This document shows, one piece after another, positions 4,173-11,240 of a stretch of 12,632 nt of DNA. Origin of the DNA: an uncultured bacterium (GTDB lineage Bacteria > Patescibacteriota > Minisyncoccia > Phycocordibacterales > CAIZIN01). The position numbers and the translations under genes are program-made. Location of the stretch: NCBI GenBank assembly GCA_903933085.1, contig CAIZIN010000061.1:1-12632 (forward strand), read 5' to 3'. Under the pieces are notes generated by a model. That model was given only the letters and a program-made list of their open reading frames with translations, made no database searches and had not been told where the DNA came from. Numbering within the stretch: the first letter of the stretch is position 1; each line of letters opens with the position of its first letter.

Positions 4173-7148
4173 ATGAAAAAAGAACTCTTTAGTGGTTTAA
4201 AAGTATTTTCTTTAATAATTTTATTTTTGTCTACAATATTTTCAATAGCCAATGCACAAGAAGCCAATGTGTATATTCCAACTTTTAAAGTTGAAAAACC
4301 TCAATATGTAATGGGGGATAATATTAAGGGGGAGTTTGGAATTGATAATAATGCAAATGTTCGTCAGTCTGATGTCATAATTAAGATATCATCTTATTTT
4401 GAAAAAGATGGTAAGGTTATTCTTGTTGATGAAAAAACTTATGACACTATATATTTAGAAGCGGCTTCTAAAAGGGTTGTACCTTTTAATTACATGCTTC
4501 CAAAAGGTGTTGCAGGCAAAGCTTTTTTGACAGTTGAAGCATATTCTGGTAATGGAGCTATTTTAGGGAGAAATAAGGTTAATATTTCTGTGCTAGGTAA
4601 ATCCGAAAAAGATCTTGTTGGCTTTACTGATTCTTATTTGTCGATAGGGAAAAGTAAGTTTCCCTTACAGACAGGTCCAACAATTGTAAAAGGTGATGAA
4701 ATTTCAATTGTTTACTCTGTAGGCAGTTCCACAAAATCATTTACTGCTAAACCTATTGTTACTTTATACAATAGAACATATAGTTCTGAGCCGATAAAAA
4801 CGATTTCTCAAGATAGTGTGGTATTCAAGCCTAACGGAGTTTATAAGATTAAACTTCCTTCAGACTTAGATCCTTTGGTTTACGCGGGTAAGTTATCTTT
4901 TGAATCAGAAAATGTTTTAATTCAACCTATGTATTTTAGATATATCTTACAGGGTGATATCGGTACTATTCTAAATGTTAATGCAGATGTTTTAAGCGGA
5001 GATAAGGGAGATGTTGTTAATGTAAAAGTTTCTTATTCTGGAACTCCTATCGCCTTTAATCTAAAAGGAGATGATGGTTCAAATGCAAGCACTACAATTA
5101 TAGTTAGTCTATATAATGAATCTGGTCAATCTGTTGGAGGAGGGGAGTCATTTGTAAATCTTTCTAATGTGGGAGATGTAGTGATTCCGATTAATTTAAG
5201 TGAAAAGACTGATAAGATATTTGTTTCCGCTGTCATGAAAAGTGGAGATAAAATTATTTCTGAATATAAACTACAATTACCTAATGAGAAAGAGTTGAAT
5301 GATGTTTATGGGAAAAAGAAGGCTTTTGTATTGGATGATAAGATTTTACTAATCATTTATATAGTATTAATTTTGATACTTATTGTATCTTTGGTGGCTT
5401 ATATAAAAAATAGAAATCGAACTTTACTTATTGTTTTGATTTCATCAGTTATCTTAATGGGAGGTTTGTTTTCATATCAAAAAGTTAAGGCATTTACACT
5501 TTTTTATGCTCCTGTAGCTAACGAAGCTTCTTATTTCTCGGTAAGTGCCATATTCTCTCCCGGTCCAAGTTCTTCAGTTTCCTATGCTCCCGGAGAAGAA
5601 TTTGATCTTAATATTTCAGCTACTTTTGTTGCCTGTGTGAATGATGTATTTAATTTTACAGTTTACGGTCCCGCTACAGATTGGTATAATTATGGTACGA
5701 GTAGTTATGCATCATTAAAAACCATTTCCAATGTAATTGGGGATGGTGGTAGCTTTACTAATCTTATTGCTAGTTGGAAAAATCTAGGCGGATCACAAAT
5801 TTATAATAGTAATTGGGGTACTTATAAGGGGATTTCATATAGCTCTTGGGCTGAGTTAGTGCAGAAAACCACTGTGACTTGTGTTAAAGCTACATGTAAA
5901 ACAATTCCTCTAATATCTTATACTGTTCTTGATGAAAATTATCCACCAAATGATTGGACTTGGGGAAAATATAATGGATACTCCGAGCCTAGTTGGATTA
6001 GTAGTAGTGATATCCAAGTCCCATATAGTAATCTCTTGGGAGCAAAAAGATATGCAACAACTGAAAATGTAATTATTGGTGGTGTACCTAAAACTATAGT
6101 TAGTTGGGGGGTTACAAAATATAAAATGCCAACAACTCCTGGAATTTATGACTTTATGTTTATGCTTTTGAATGATTCTGCCGGTGGAAACACTCGTGCT
6201 CCAAAAATTGTATATCAAACAGTTTGTGTTCGTGGGGCAGGTCTTTGTAAAGATGAAGTATTAATCGTAAGTTCTTGTCCTAATTTAATTGGAAACTATA
6301 CGAAGACAGGTGAAGACATTTACCGAGATGGAGTTATTACAGATTTATACAAGGATGCTGTTAGTGGGGATTGTCTTGTAAAAAATCCTTGTTACCCAGC
6401 TGTAGACCCTGAAGATCTTGGAGATAGTTGTGGTTGTGTTGAGACTGGGGTAGTTGGTACTATTGCTTGTAATGGTGAGTGTCAAAATGTTTCTGGTATT
6501 ACTATACCTAGTGATTGTGATGAGTCACCTTTCAGCCTTACTTGTTTTACAAATCCAAATCCTGTGGCAAAGTCGGCTTCGTTAATATTTAGCACAGCTA
6601 CTTCTGGTGCTTCAGGCGTTATCAATAGTTATGTTTGGACTGGTGATATCGGTTCGGGAACTCCCGGAAATAATAGTACCCTAGTAACTTCGTATGATAC
6701 TAATAGGTCACATACTGCGAGTGTTAAAGCGACAAATCAAGCAAATGTCGAGGCTATCGCTTCTTGTCGTGTTTGGGTGGGTTGTAATGATAATCATATT
6801 GATGGAGATGGATACTCTGGATGTTTTGATGGATTTGAATCAAAATGGCAATGTGTTGGAACTGATTGGGCTACTTCCTCATCAGGTATTCCTTGTGATG
6901 AGCCTGAAATTCCTACTACTCCTCCTCCTGGTGATGGCGGTGAGCTCGATTGCCCACCTCTAGATGATTTTATCGTAGCTAGTGGTACATCTAAAGATTT
7001 TTTCACTAGTCGTATGTCCAGTAATTGCTCTAGTAGCACAGCTTGGTGTATTGATGGAACTCTTAAGGATGGTACTAAAACAGCCAATTTCGATTCTACT
7101 ACTTACATGTATAAAACTTGTGTGGAACCGGTATTTGATGAATTTTAG
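4173..7148 (+). CDS. large secreted, membrane-anchored surface protein (PKD-like)
   Basis: A 991-residue protein of unknown specific function. It has a Sec signal peptide: positive MKKELFSGLK, a hydrophobic core, then SIANA with likely cleavage after residue 28. Residues about 30-380 are beta-rich, immunoglobulin-like, with no cysteine seen. Two membrane helices follow at about 390-411 and 416-434, joined by the positive loop KNRNR. That predicts a hairpin anchor with both large domains outside. Residues about 440-991 are rich in cysteine, aromatics, Ser and Thr. They include a PKD-like segment at about 783-870 (SLTCFTNPNPVAKSASLIFS..., NSYVWTGDIGSG). An acidic loop, NDNHIDGDGYSG, follows it and could bind calcium. 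A proline-rich link (PEIPTTPPPGDGG) and a final cysteine-rich tail end the protein. No LPXTG or pilin motif is present. Adhesion or host contact is plausible but inferred. Confidence 0.85.
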   Translation: MKKELFSGLKVFSLIILFLSTIFSIANAQEANVYIPTFKVEKPQYVMGDNIKGEFGIDNNANVRQSDVIIKISSYFEKDGKVILVDEKTYDTIYLEAASKRVVPFNYMLPKGVAGKAFLTVEAYSGNGAILGRNKVNISVLGKSEKDLVGFTDSYLSIGKSKFPLQTGPTIVKGDEISIVYSVGSSTKSFTAKPIVTLYNRTYSSEPIKTISQDSVVFKPNGVYKIKLPSDLDPLVYAGKLSFESENVLIQPMYFRYILQGDIGTILNVNADVLSGDKGDVVNVKVSYSGTPIAFNLKGDDGSNASTTIIVSLYNESGQSVGGGESFVNLSNVGDVVIPINLSEKTDKIFVSAVMKSGDKIISEYKLQLPNEKELNDVYGKKKAFVLDDKILLIIYIVLILILIVSLVAYIKNRNRTLLIVLISSVILMGGLFSYQKVKAFTLFYAPVANEASYFSVSAIFSPGPSSSVSYAPGEEFDLNISATFVACVNDVFNFTVYGPATDWYNYGTSSYASLKTISNVIGDGGSFTNLIASWKNLGGSQIYNSNWGTYKGISYSSWAELVQKTTVTCVKATCKTIPLISYTVLDENYPPNDWTWGKYNGYSEPSWISSSDIQVPYSNLLGAKRYATTENVIIGGVPKTIVSWGVTKYKMPTTPGIYDFMFMLLNDSAGGNTRAPKIVYQTVCVRGAGLCKDEVLIVSSCPNLIGNYTKTGEDIYRDGVITDLYKDAVSGDCLVKNPCYPAVDPEDLGDSCGCVETGVVGTIACNGECQNVSGITIPSDCDESPFSLTCFTNPNPVAKSASLIFSTATSGASGVINSYVWTGDIGSGTPGNNSTLVTSYDTNRSHTASVKATNQANVEAIASCRVWVGCNDNHIDGDGYSGCFDGFESKWQCVGTDWATSSSGIPCDEPEIPTTPPPGDGGELDCPPLDDFIVASGTSKDFFTSRMSSNCSSSTAWCIDGTLKDGTKTANFDSTTYMYKTCVEPVFDEF

Positions 7149-7164
7149 ATTTTTGATCATATTT

Positions 7165-7208
7165 TAATCATAAAAGACATGCCTGTATGGGTATGTCTTT
7201 TATGATTA
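7165..7208 (+). terminator. 16-bp hairpin after the surface-protein gene
   Basis: TAATCATAAAAGACAT 7165-7180 and ATGTCTTTTATGATTA 7193-7208 are perfectly complementary around a 12-nt loop, 16 nt after the stop. There is no following T-run, although the 3' arm has TTTT. Terminator or 3'-end stabiliser. Confidence 0.6.
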
Positions 7209-7255
7209 TGGCTGTAAATAAGGTTAAAATTAAGGAGGTTTTTGGGTTTTGATGG

Positions 7256-7283
7256 TTGACAAAAGGTAAGTATTTGTTAATAT
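7256..7283 (+). promoter_or_regulatory. promoter of the tuf transcript
   Basis: TTGACA 7256-7261, 16-bp spacer, TGT then TAATAT 7278-7283. Predicted +1 is near 7290. The grammar is identical to the rplJ promoter. Confidence 0.78.
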
Positions 7284-7514
7284 GAGGGGACGCATTTTTT
7301 GCGAGCTTTTTTCTTGTTACTGAATTATAAAAACCCCTCTATTTTTTCCAGATAAATACGTTAATCTGAGTCTAATTTTAGACTGGATTCCGAAATAAAT
7401 CTGGGATAATAAAGATAGGTTAAATTATAGTTTAGTATTCAATTTAAAAACCGTACAAATTGTGAGCATTAAAATTAATAGCATTTATGTTGTTTGTTTT
7501 TAATTTGGGAATAT

Positions 7515-7574
7515 TCAAATTTAACTAATTAGTTAGATTTGATCCCGCCCTTAAATACGTAAGGAAGGGCGGGA
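7515..7574 (+). repeat. two adjoining perfect or near-perfect hairpins
   Basis: 7515-7527 pairs with 7530-7542 (12 of 13 positions). Then TCCCGCCCTT 7543-7552 pairs with AAGGGCGGGA 7565-7574 (10 bp). A related CCGCCCTT...AAGGGCGG hairpin lies at 9473-9500. Confidence 0.7.
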
Positions 7575-7654
7575 CGACGAAAAACATAGCCCTCCAAAAT
7601 TTTCTGCTGAAAATTTAAGTAGGGTAAATCACTTTGTTTCTTGTTTTTCAGTCG
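7575..7654 (+). repeat. family-A palindrome interrupted by another palindrome
   Basis: The outer arms CGACGAAAAACA (7575-7586) and TGTTTTTCAGTCG (7642-7654) match those of 3291-3332. The loop core is split after TAG by an inner element at 7590-7624 (CCCTCC...AGGG, with AAATTTTC/GAAAATTT stem), which resembles the outer part of 2657-2734. This is a nested insertion. Confidence 0.7.
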
Positions 7655-7705
7655 TTCTCGCGTCCAGATTAAAGATAGACAACCTCTATAATCACAAAAA
7701 ATATT

Positions 7706-8899
7706 ATGGCAGAAATTTTTGACCGATCAAAACCTCACGTAAACGTAGGTACAATTGGTCACGTTGACCATGGTAAGACAACTCTTACCGCAGCTCTTCT
7801 TCAAGTGCTTTCACGCGCTGGAAAGGATGTTAAACTTAAAAGTGTAAATGAGATTGACTCAGCTCCAGAAGAAAAAGCACGAGGAATCACTATTTCACTT
7901 TCACATAACGAGTTTTCAACAGATACTCGTCACTACGCACATATTGATGCACCAGGCCATGCCGACTACATCAAAAACATGATTACTGGTGCTGCCCAAA
8001 TGGACGGTGCTGTACTTGTTGTTGCTGCTACTGACGGTGTTATGCCTCAAACTCGAGAGCATGTTCTACTTGCAAACCAAGTGGGTGTGCCTAAAATTAT
8101 CGTTTTCCTAAACAAGTGTGATATGGTTCCTGAAACAGAACTTATTGACATGGTGGAAGAAGAAGTTCGAGAACTTCTAGATAAAAACGGTTATGACGGT
8201 AAAAACGCTCCAGTTATTCGAGGTTCAGCTCTAAAGGCTCTTGAAGCAACTGGTATTGATGATGAATATTCAAAAGCTGTTCTTGATCTTGCTGATGCTC
8301 TTGACTCATATATTCCAGTTCCTGTTCGAGATACTGATAAGCCATTCTTCATGCCTATTGAGGACGTGTTCTCAATCGAAGGTCGTGGAACTGTGGTAAC
8401 AGGTAAGATCGAACGAGGTATTGTTAAAATTGGTGACGAAGTTGAAATTATTGGTCTTAAGGATACAACAAAGACAACTGTTACTGGTATTGAAATGTTT
8501 AACAAGCAACTTCAGGAAGGTATGGCGGGAGACAATGCAGGTATTCTTCTTCGAGGTACAAAGAAAGATGATGTACATCGAGGTCAAGCACTTGCAAAGA
8601 CTGGTTCTGTAAAGCCACATACTGACTTCGAAGCAGAAGTATATATTCTAAAGAAAGAAGAAGGAGGACGACATAGTCCATTCTTTACTGGATACAAACC
8701 ACAATTCTACATTGGTACAACAGATGTTACTGGAGAAGTAACACTTAAGGAAGGAGTAGAAATGGTTATGCCAGGTGACACTGTAACCTTTAAAGTTAAG
8801 CTTATTGCTCCTATTGCTCTTGAAGAGAAGAAGAAGTTTGCTATTCGAGAAGGTGGTAGAACAGTGGGTGCTGGTATTGTAACTAAAATTGTAGCTTAA
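7706..8899 (+). CDS. tuf: elongation factor Tu
   Basis: A 397-residue EF-Tu, full length. It delivers aminoacyl-tRNA to the ribosomal A site as a GTP complex. Domain 1 carries the GTPase motifs: GHVDHGKT at 18-25, switch-I RGITIS with T62, DAPGH at 81-85 with the catalytic histidine, NKCD at 136-139 and SAL near 174. Domains 2 and 3 follow, with GRGTVVTGKIERG, GDNAGILLRG and GGRHSPFF. The motif most bacteria have as DCPGH is DAPGH here (A82), a mild substitution. It begins directly with MAEIFDRSKPHVNVGTIGH, so the start is secure. It has no Shine-Dalgarno site, only an A-rich CACAAAAAATATT. It lies 167 bp ahead of rpsJ, the usual str/S10 junction, but without fusA or rpsL/rpsG in view. Confidence 0.98.
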   Translation: MAEIFDRSKPHVNVGTIGHVDHGKTTLTAALLQVLSRAGKDVKLKSVNEIDSAPEEKARGITISLSHNEFSTDTRHYAHIDAPGHADYIKNMITGAAQMDGAVLVVAATDGVMPQTREHVLLANQVGVPKIIVFLNKCDMVPETELIDMVEEEVRELLDKNGYDGKNAPVIRGSALKALEATGIDDEYSKAVLDLADALDSYIPVPVRDTDKPFFMPIEDVFSIEGRGTVVTGKIERGIVKIGDEVEIIGLKDTTKTTVTGIEMFNKQLQEGMAGDNAGILLRGTKKDDVHRGQALAKTGSVKPHTDFEAEVYILKKEEGGRHSPFFTGYKPQFYIGTTDVTGEVTLKEGVEMVMPGDTVTFKVKLIAPIALEEKKKFAIREGGRTVGAGIVTKIVA

Positions 8900-8928
8900 T
8901 TAAAACGCAAAGAGGTAGCTTCTACGCT

Positions 8929-9031
8929 TGTCATCCTAATTTATGTCATTCCCGTGAAGACGGGAATCCAGTCTGAAAATTCAGAACCTGGATCCCCGCA
9001 TTCGCGAGGATGACAGAATACGGGAATGACA
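8929..9031 (+). repeat. compound family-C palindromes between tuf and rpsJ
   Basis: Inverted unit at 8944-8975 (TGTCATTCCCGT, GAAG, ACGGGAATCCAG), centre CTGAAAATTCAG, then direct unit 8987-9015 (27/28 identical to 3267-3294 over its first 28 bases). Two further inverted matches interleave: TGTCATCCT 8929-8937 with AGGATGACA 9007-9015, and TGTCATTCCCGT 8944-8955 with ACGGGAATGACA 9020-9031 (12 bp perfect). Confidence 0.8.
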
Positions 9032-9066
9032 GAAGGGCGGGGAGTTGCTTTAGAGCGGATAGCACT

Positions 9067-9438
9067 ATGACAACAGAAATTGTAAAAAAGAAGACAACAC
9101 CACGTGCGAAAGCAAAGACTGTAGCTGAAGGTATAAACAAGCTACGAATTCGAGTTCGTGCGTATGAGTCAAAGATTCTTGATGCGTCAGTAAAGCAGAT
9201 AATTGATACAGCTCTTCGCTATGATGCGAAGATAGTTGGACCAATGCCTCTTCCTACTGAAATCAAAAAGTATACAGTGAACCGAGCATCTTTCGTGTAC
9301 AAAAACTCACGAGAGCAGTTTGAAATGCGTGTTCATAAGCGACTTATTGATATTGAGAATCCTTCGGCAAAGGTGATTGAAGCTCTCACAAATCTTTCGC
9401 TACCATCAGGAGTGAATATTGATGTGAAGATGTTATAA
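9067..9438 (+). CDS. rpsJ: 30S ribosomal protein S10
   Basis: A 123-residue S10, part of the 30S head and, as NusE in other bacteria, an antitermination partner. The core KLRIRVRAYESKILDASVKQIIDTALRYDAKIVGPMPLPT is followed by the S10 loop and the hallmark VHKRLIDIENPSAKVIEAL. The core is normally about 103 residues; here a lysine/alanine-rich N-terminal tail of about 20 residues (MTTEIVKKKTTPRAKAKTVA) precedes it. I chose the ATG at 9067 because the in-frame upstream ATG at 9010 lies inside a palindromic repeat and would add residues unlike any S10. The stop codon is embedded in the left arm of a 12-bp hairpin. It is probably co-transcribed with tuf, as no promoter was found between them. 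Confidence 0.95.
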   Translation: MTTEIVKKKTTPRAKAKTVAEGINKLRIRVRAYESKILDASVKQIIDTALRYDAKIVGPMPLPTEIKKYTVNRASFVYKNSREQFEMRVHKRLIDIENPSAKVIEALTNLSLPSGVNIDVKML

Positions 9439-9471
9439 AAACAAGAAGCAAAGCGACTATGTTTTTATAAC
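9432..9471 (+). repeat. family-A palindrome overlapping the rpsJ stop codon
   Basis: GTTATAAAAACA 9432-9443 pairs perfectly with TGTTTTTATAAC 9460-9471. The loop, read on the minus strand, is TAGTCGCTTTGCTTCT. The stop TAA (9436-9438) is in the arm, so the element supplies the end of rpsJ. Confidence 0.78.
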
Positions 9472-9472
9472 C

Positions 9473-9894
9473 CCGCCCTTCTTTAAGTATTTAAGGGCGG
9501 TGGTGTAGGAGATGGTTAAAGATGGTTAGAGACCCTCGCCCAGATATTTTTCTACTGAAAAATTCTGTGCGCTCGACTCGCACCGTCGTGCTCCGTCTTT
9601 CATTTGGGTCCCATCCCAAATGAACCCATAAATACAAAGAGGGAAGGAAGATGTGGGCGTGAGTGGTTAAATATTCAGACCCGCGCCCATAAATACAAAA
9701 AGATGGGCGGGGTGGCGATTTTTCTTCCAACAAGCGAGGAGCGTGTGTGTGAGTACTCTCATACACGACGTCCGAGAGAAGTTGGAAAATCGTAGTCGCT
9801 TCGCTCGTTAAAAATCAGCCATTGACAGACTAATAAACCGGCATGTCCTGCCCATTGCTTGAAAGAGTGGTGGGCAGGACCAATACCAAATACT
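9473..9894 (+). repeat. palindrome-packed rpsJ-rplC spacer, no gene
   Basis: Successive stems: CCGCCCTT 9473-9480/AAGGGCGG 9493-9500; ATTTTTC 9546-9552/GAAAAAT 9557-9563; CATTTGGG 9601-9608/CCCAAATG 9615-9622; GCCCAT/ATGGGC around 9686-9709 (CCCATAAATACAAA also occurs near 9625); GTGTGTGAG/CTCATACAC around 9743-9765 inside TTCCAAC 9725-9731/GTTGGAA 9781-9787; and a family-A core at 9793-9808 followed by TAAAAATC. No coding sequence or convincing promoter was found. TTGACA at 9822 has no -10 partner. Confidence 0.7.
9845..9880 (+). promoter_or_regulatory. 10-bp hairpin immediately upstream of rplC
   Basis: GTCCTGCCCA 9845-9854 and TGGGCAGGAC 9871-9880 are perfectly complementary with a 16-nt loop, ending 14 nt before the rplC ATG. 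It could regulate initiation or protect a processed 5' end, or be another inserted palindrome. Confidence 0.55.
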
Positions 9895-10503
9895 ATGAAA
9901 TTCATACTTGGAAAAAAACAGCATATGACCCAAGTTTTCGATGAAGCTGGAATTGTATACCCTGTAACAGTGGTAAAAACAAGCCCAAACATTGTAACTC
10001 AAGTTAAGACCAAAGACCGAGATGGCTACGAAGCTATTCAGGTTGGTTTTGGTGTGCGAAAAGAAAAAAATATTAACAAAGCTCAGAAAGGACATTGCAA
10101 AGACCTTGGAAACTTTGAGGTTATGCGAGAGATTCGAACTAGCGAAGTAAAAAATGTTGGCGATGCACTTGATCTTTCACAATTTGTGGAAGGGGAGAAG
10201 ATAACTGTCACTGCTATCTCAAAGGGTAAAGGTTTTCAAGGTGTAGTTAAGCGACATGGTTTCCATGGAGGTCCTCGATCTCATGGTCAGAAGCACTCTG
10301 AACGTGAGCCGGGTTCTATTTCTGGAGGTAACAGAGAAGGTGGACGTGTTCCAAAAGGTATGAGAATGGCCGGCCGAATGGGTGGCGATTCAATTACTGT
10401 GCAAAATTTAAAAGTCGTGCAAATCGATACTGAGAAAGGCGAAATCCTTATTAAAGGAGCTCTTCCTGGTCGTCGTGGCACATTGGTCGAGATTAAGGCT
10501 TAA
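9895..10503 (+). CDS. rplC: 50S ribosomal protein L3
   Basis: A 202-residue L3, one of the first 50S assembly proteins, whose central extension reaches the peptidyl transferase centre. The N-terminus MKFILGKKQHMTQVFDEAGIVYPVTVV is canonical for the family. The extension KGKGFQGVVKRHGFHGGPRSHGQKHSEREPGSISG and the end GALPGRRGTLVEIKA are clear. I place the start at the ATG 9895. The in-frame TTG at 9859 would add 12 unrelated residues encoded in the upstream hairpin. It is separated from rpsJ by 456 bp of palindromes, whereas the two usually lie close together, and is 15 bp from rplD. There is no Shine-Dalgarno site at the expected distance. Confidence 0.96.
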   Translation: MKFILGKKQHMTQVFDEAGIVYPVTVVKTSPNIVTQVKTKDRDGYEAIQVGFGVRKEKNINKAQKGHCKDLGNFEVMREIRTSEVKNVGDALDLSQFVEGEKITVTAISKGKGFQGVVKRHGFHGGPRSHGQKHSEREPGSISGGNREGGRVPKGMRMAGRMGGDSITVQNLKVVQIDTEKGEILIKGALPGRRGTLVEIKA

Positions 10504-10518
10504 TGTAATATCAAATAT

Positions 10519-11226
10519 ATGAAAACTACAAAAACAAAAGAAGTGAAAGAAGGTGAAATTTCAATTTCTGCAAAGGTGTACAATCAAATGGGAAAGGAAG
10601 CGGGTGATATTGCATTACCTGAATCTATTTTCGGCCTAAAATGGAACGCTGACTTGGTACATCAAGTTGTGGTCTCAATGATGAGTACAGCTCGCGAGAA
10701 TGTTGCTCATACAAAAGACCGCGGTGAAGTTTCTGGTGGTGGTAAAAAGCCATGGAAACAAAAGGGTACAGGACGCGCACGACATGGTTCATCTCGATCT
10801 CCTATTTGGGTAGGTGGAGGTGTGGCTCACGGTCCACGAAATGACAAGAATTACGACAGAAAAGTAAACCGAAAAATGAAGACAAAAGCAATTTTTACTA
10901 TTCTTTCAAAGAAATTTAAAGAAGGTGAAGTTTTGTTTATTGATTCTCTTAAACTTGATACGCCAAAAACAAAGGACGCAAAAGAAATTTTGATGTCTCT
11001 TGGTACAATCAAGGGTTATGAAAAAATTGCAACAAAGCGAAAGAATGCTGCTTACTTCGGTATATCTAGTAAACACGCAGGTACTGAGAAGAGTTTCTCA
11101 AATATTGGAAGTATAAAGGTCGATGAATTCCGCAATGTAAATCCGGTAGATCTTATGAACACAAAGTTCGTAGTGATCTCTGAGCCGGAAAAAGCATTTG
11201 CATTTTTACAGTCTAAGAAAGCATAA
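10519..11226 (+). CDS. rplD: 50S ribosomal protein L4
   Basis: A 235-residue L4, slightly longer than the usual 200-210. L4 lines the exit tunnel and in enterobacteria regulates the S10 operon. The tunnel loop is visible as TKDRGEVSGGGKKPWKQKGTGRARHGSSRSPIWVGGGVAHGP (about residues 65-106), followed by DYRKVNRKMK-type basic helix (YDRKVNRKMKTKAIFTIL). The C-terminal Rossmann-like part ends SEPEKAFAFLQSKKA. The extra length is at the N-terminus (MKTTKTKEVKEGEISISAKVY). Starts 15 bp after rplC; no Shine-Dalgarno site. Confidence 0.96.
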   Translation: MKTTKTKEVKEGEISISAKVYNQMGKEAGDIALPESIFGLKWNADLVHQVVVSMMSTARENVAHTKDRGEVSGGGKKPWKQKGTGRARHGSSRSPIWVGGGVAHGPRNDKNYDRKVNRKMKTKAIFTILSKKFKEGEVLFIDSLKLDTPKTKDAKEILMSLGTIKGYEKIATKRKNAAYFGISSKHAGTEKSFSNIGSIKVDEFRNVNPVDLMNTKFVVISEPEKAFAFLQSKKA

Positions 11227-11240
11227 AGAATCATAAATTC

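Larger units (their letters stand above)
7290..7705 (+). other. long (about 415 nt) tuf leader with palindromes
   Basis: No ORF was found. Contents in order: a short GCATTTTTTGC hairpin followed by a T-run near 7310; the palindrome AGTCTAA/TTAGACT near 7370-7385; a degraded family-C repeat at 7382-7402 (GACTGGATTCC, decayed right half); an AT-rich stretch at 7403-7514 with nothing recognised; then palindromes at 7515-7542, 7543-7574 and 7575-7654, and a possible weak TATAAT at 7687-7692 without a -35. GAGGGG 7284-7289 and CCCCTC 7334-7339 followed by TATTTTTT could form an attenuator, but the first arm lies at or before the predicted start. Confidence 0.5.

Noticed and set aside
6694..7167. 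Overlapping alternative-frame ORFs inside the surface-protein gene
   Set aside because: Low-complexity translations without start signals, within the frame of the secreted protein whose cysteine pattern and stop are coherent.
7232..7269. AAGGAGG followed by an ATG (7252) as a possible leader peptide before tuf
   Set aside because: The frame is only five codons (MVDKR then TAA) and it overlaps the tuf -35 region, upstream of the predicted transcript start.
9010..9066. Upstream ATG giving a 142-residue S10
   Set aside because: It lies inside a family-C palindrome and encodes cysteine/arginine residues unrelated to S10.
9822..9849. TTGACA at 9822-9827 as an rplC promoter
   Set aside because: No -10-like hexamer at 15-19 bp; the position is occupied by the GTCCTGCCCA hairpin arm.
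9859..9894. TTG start giving a 214-residue L3
   Set aside because: The extra 12 residues come from the hairpin sequence and do not resemble L3; the ATG at 9895 begins the canonical MKFILG N-terminus.
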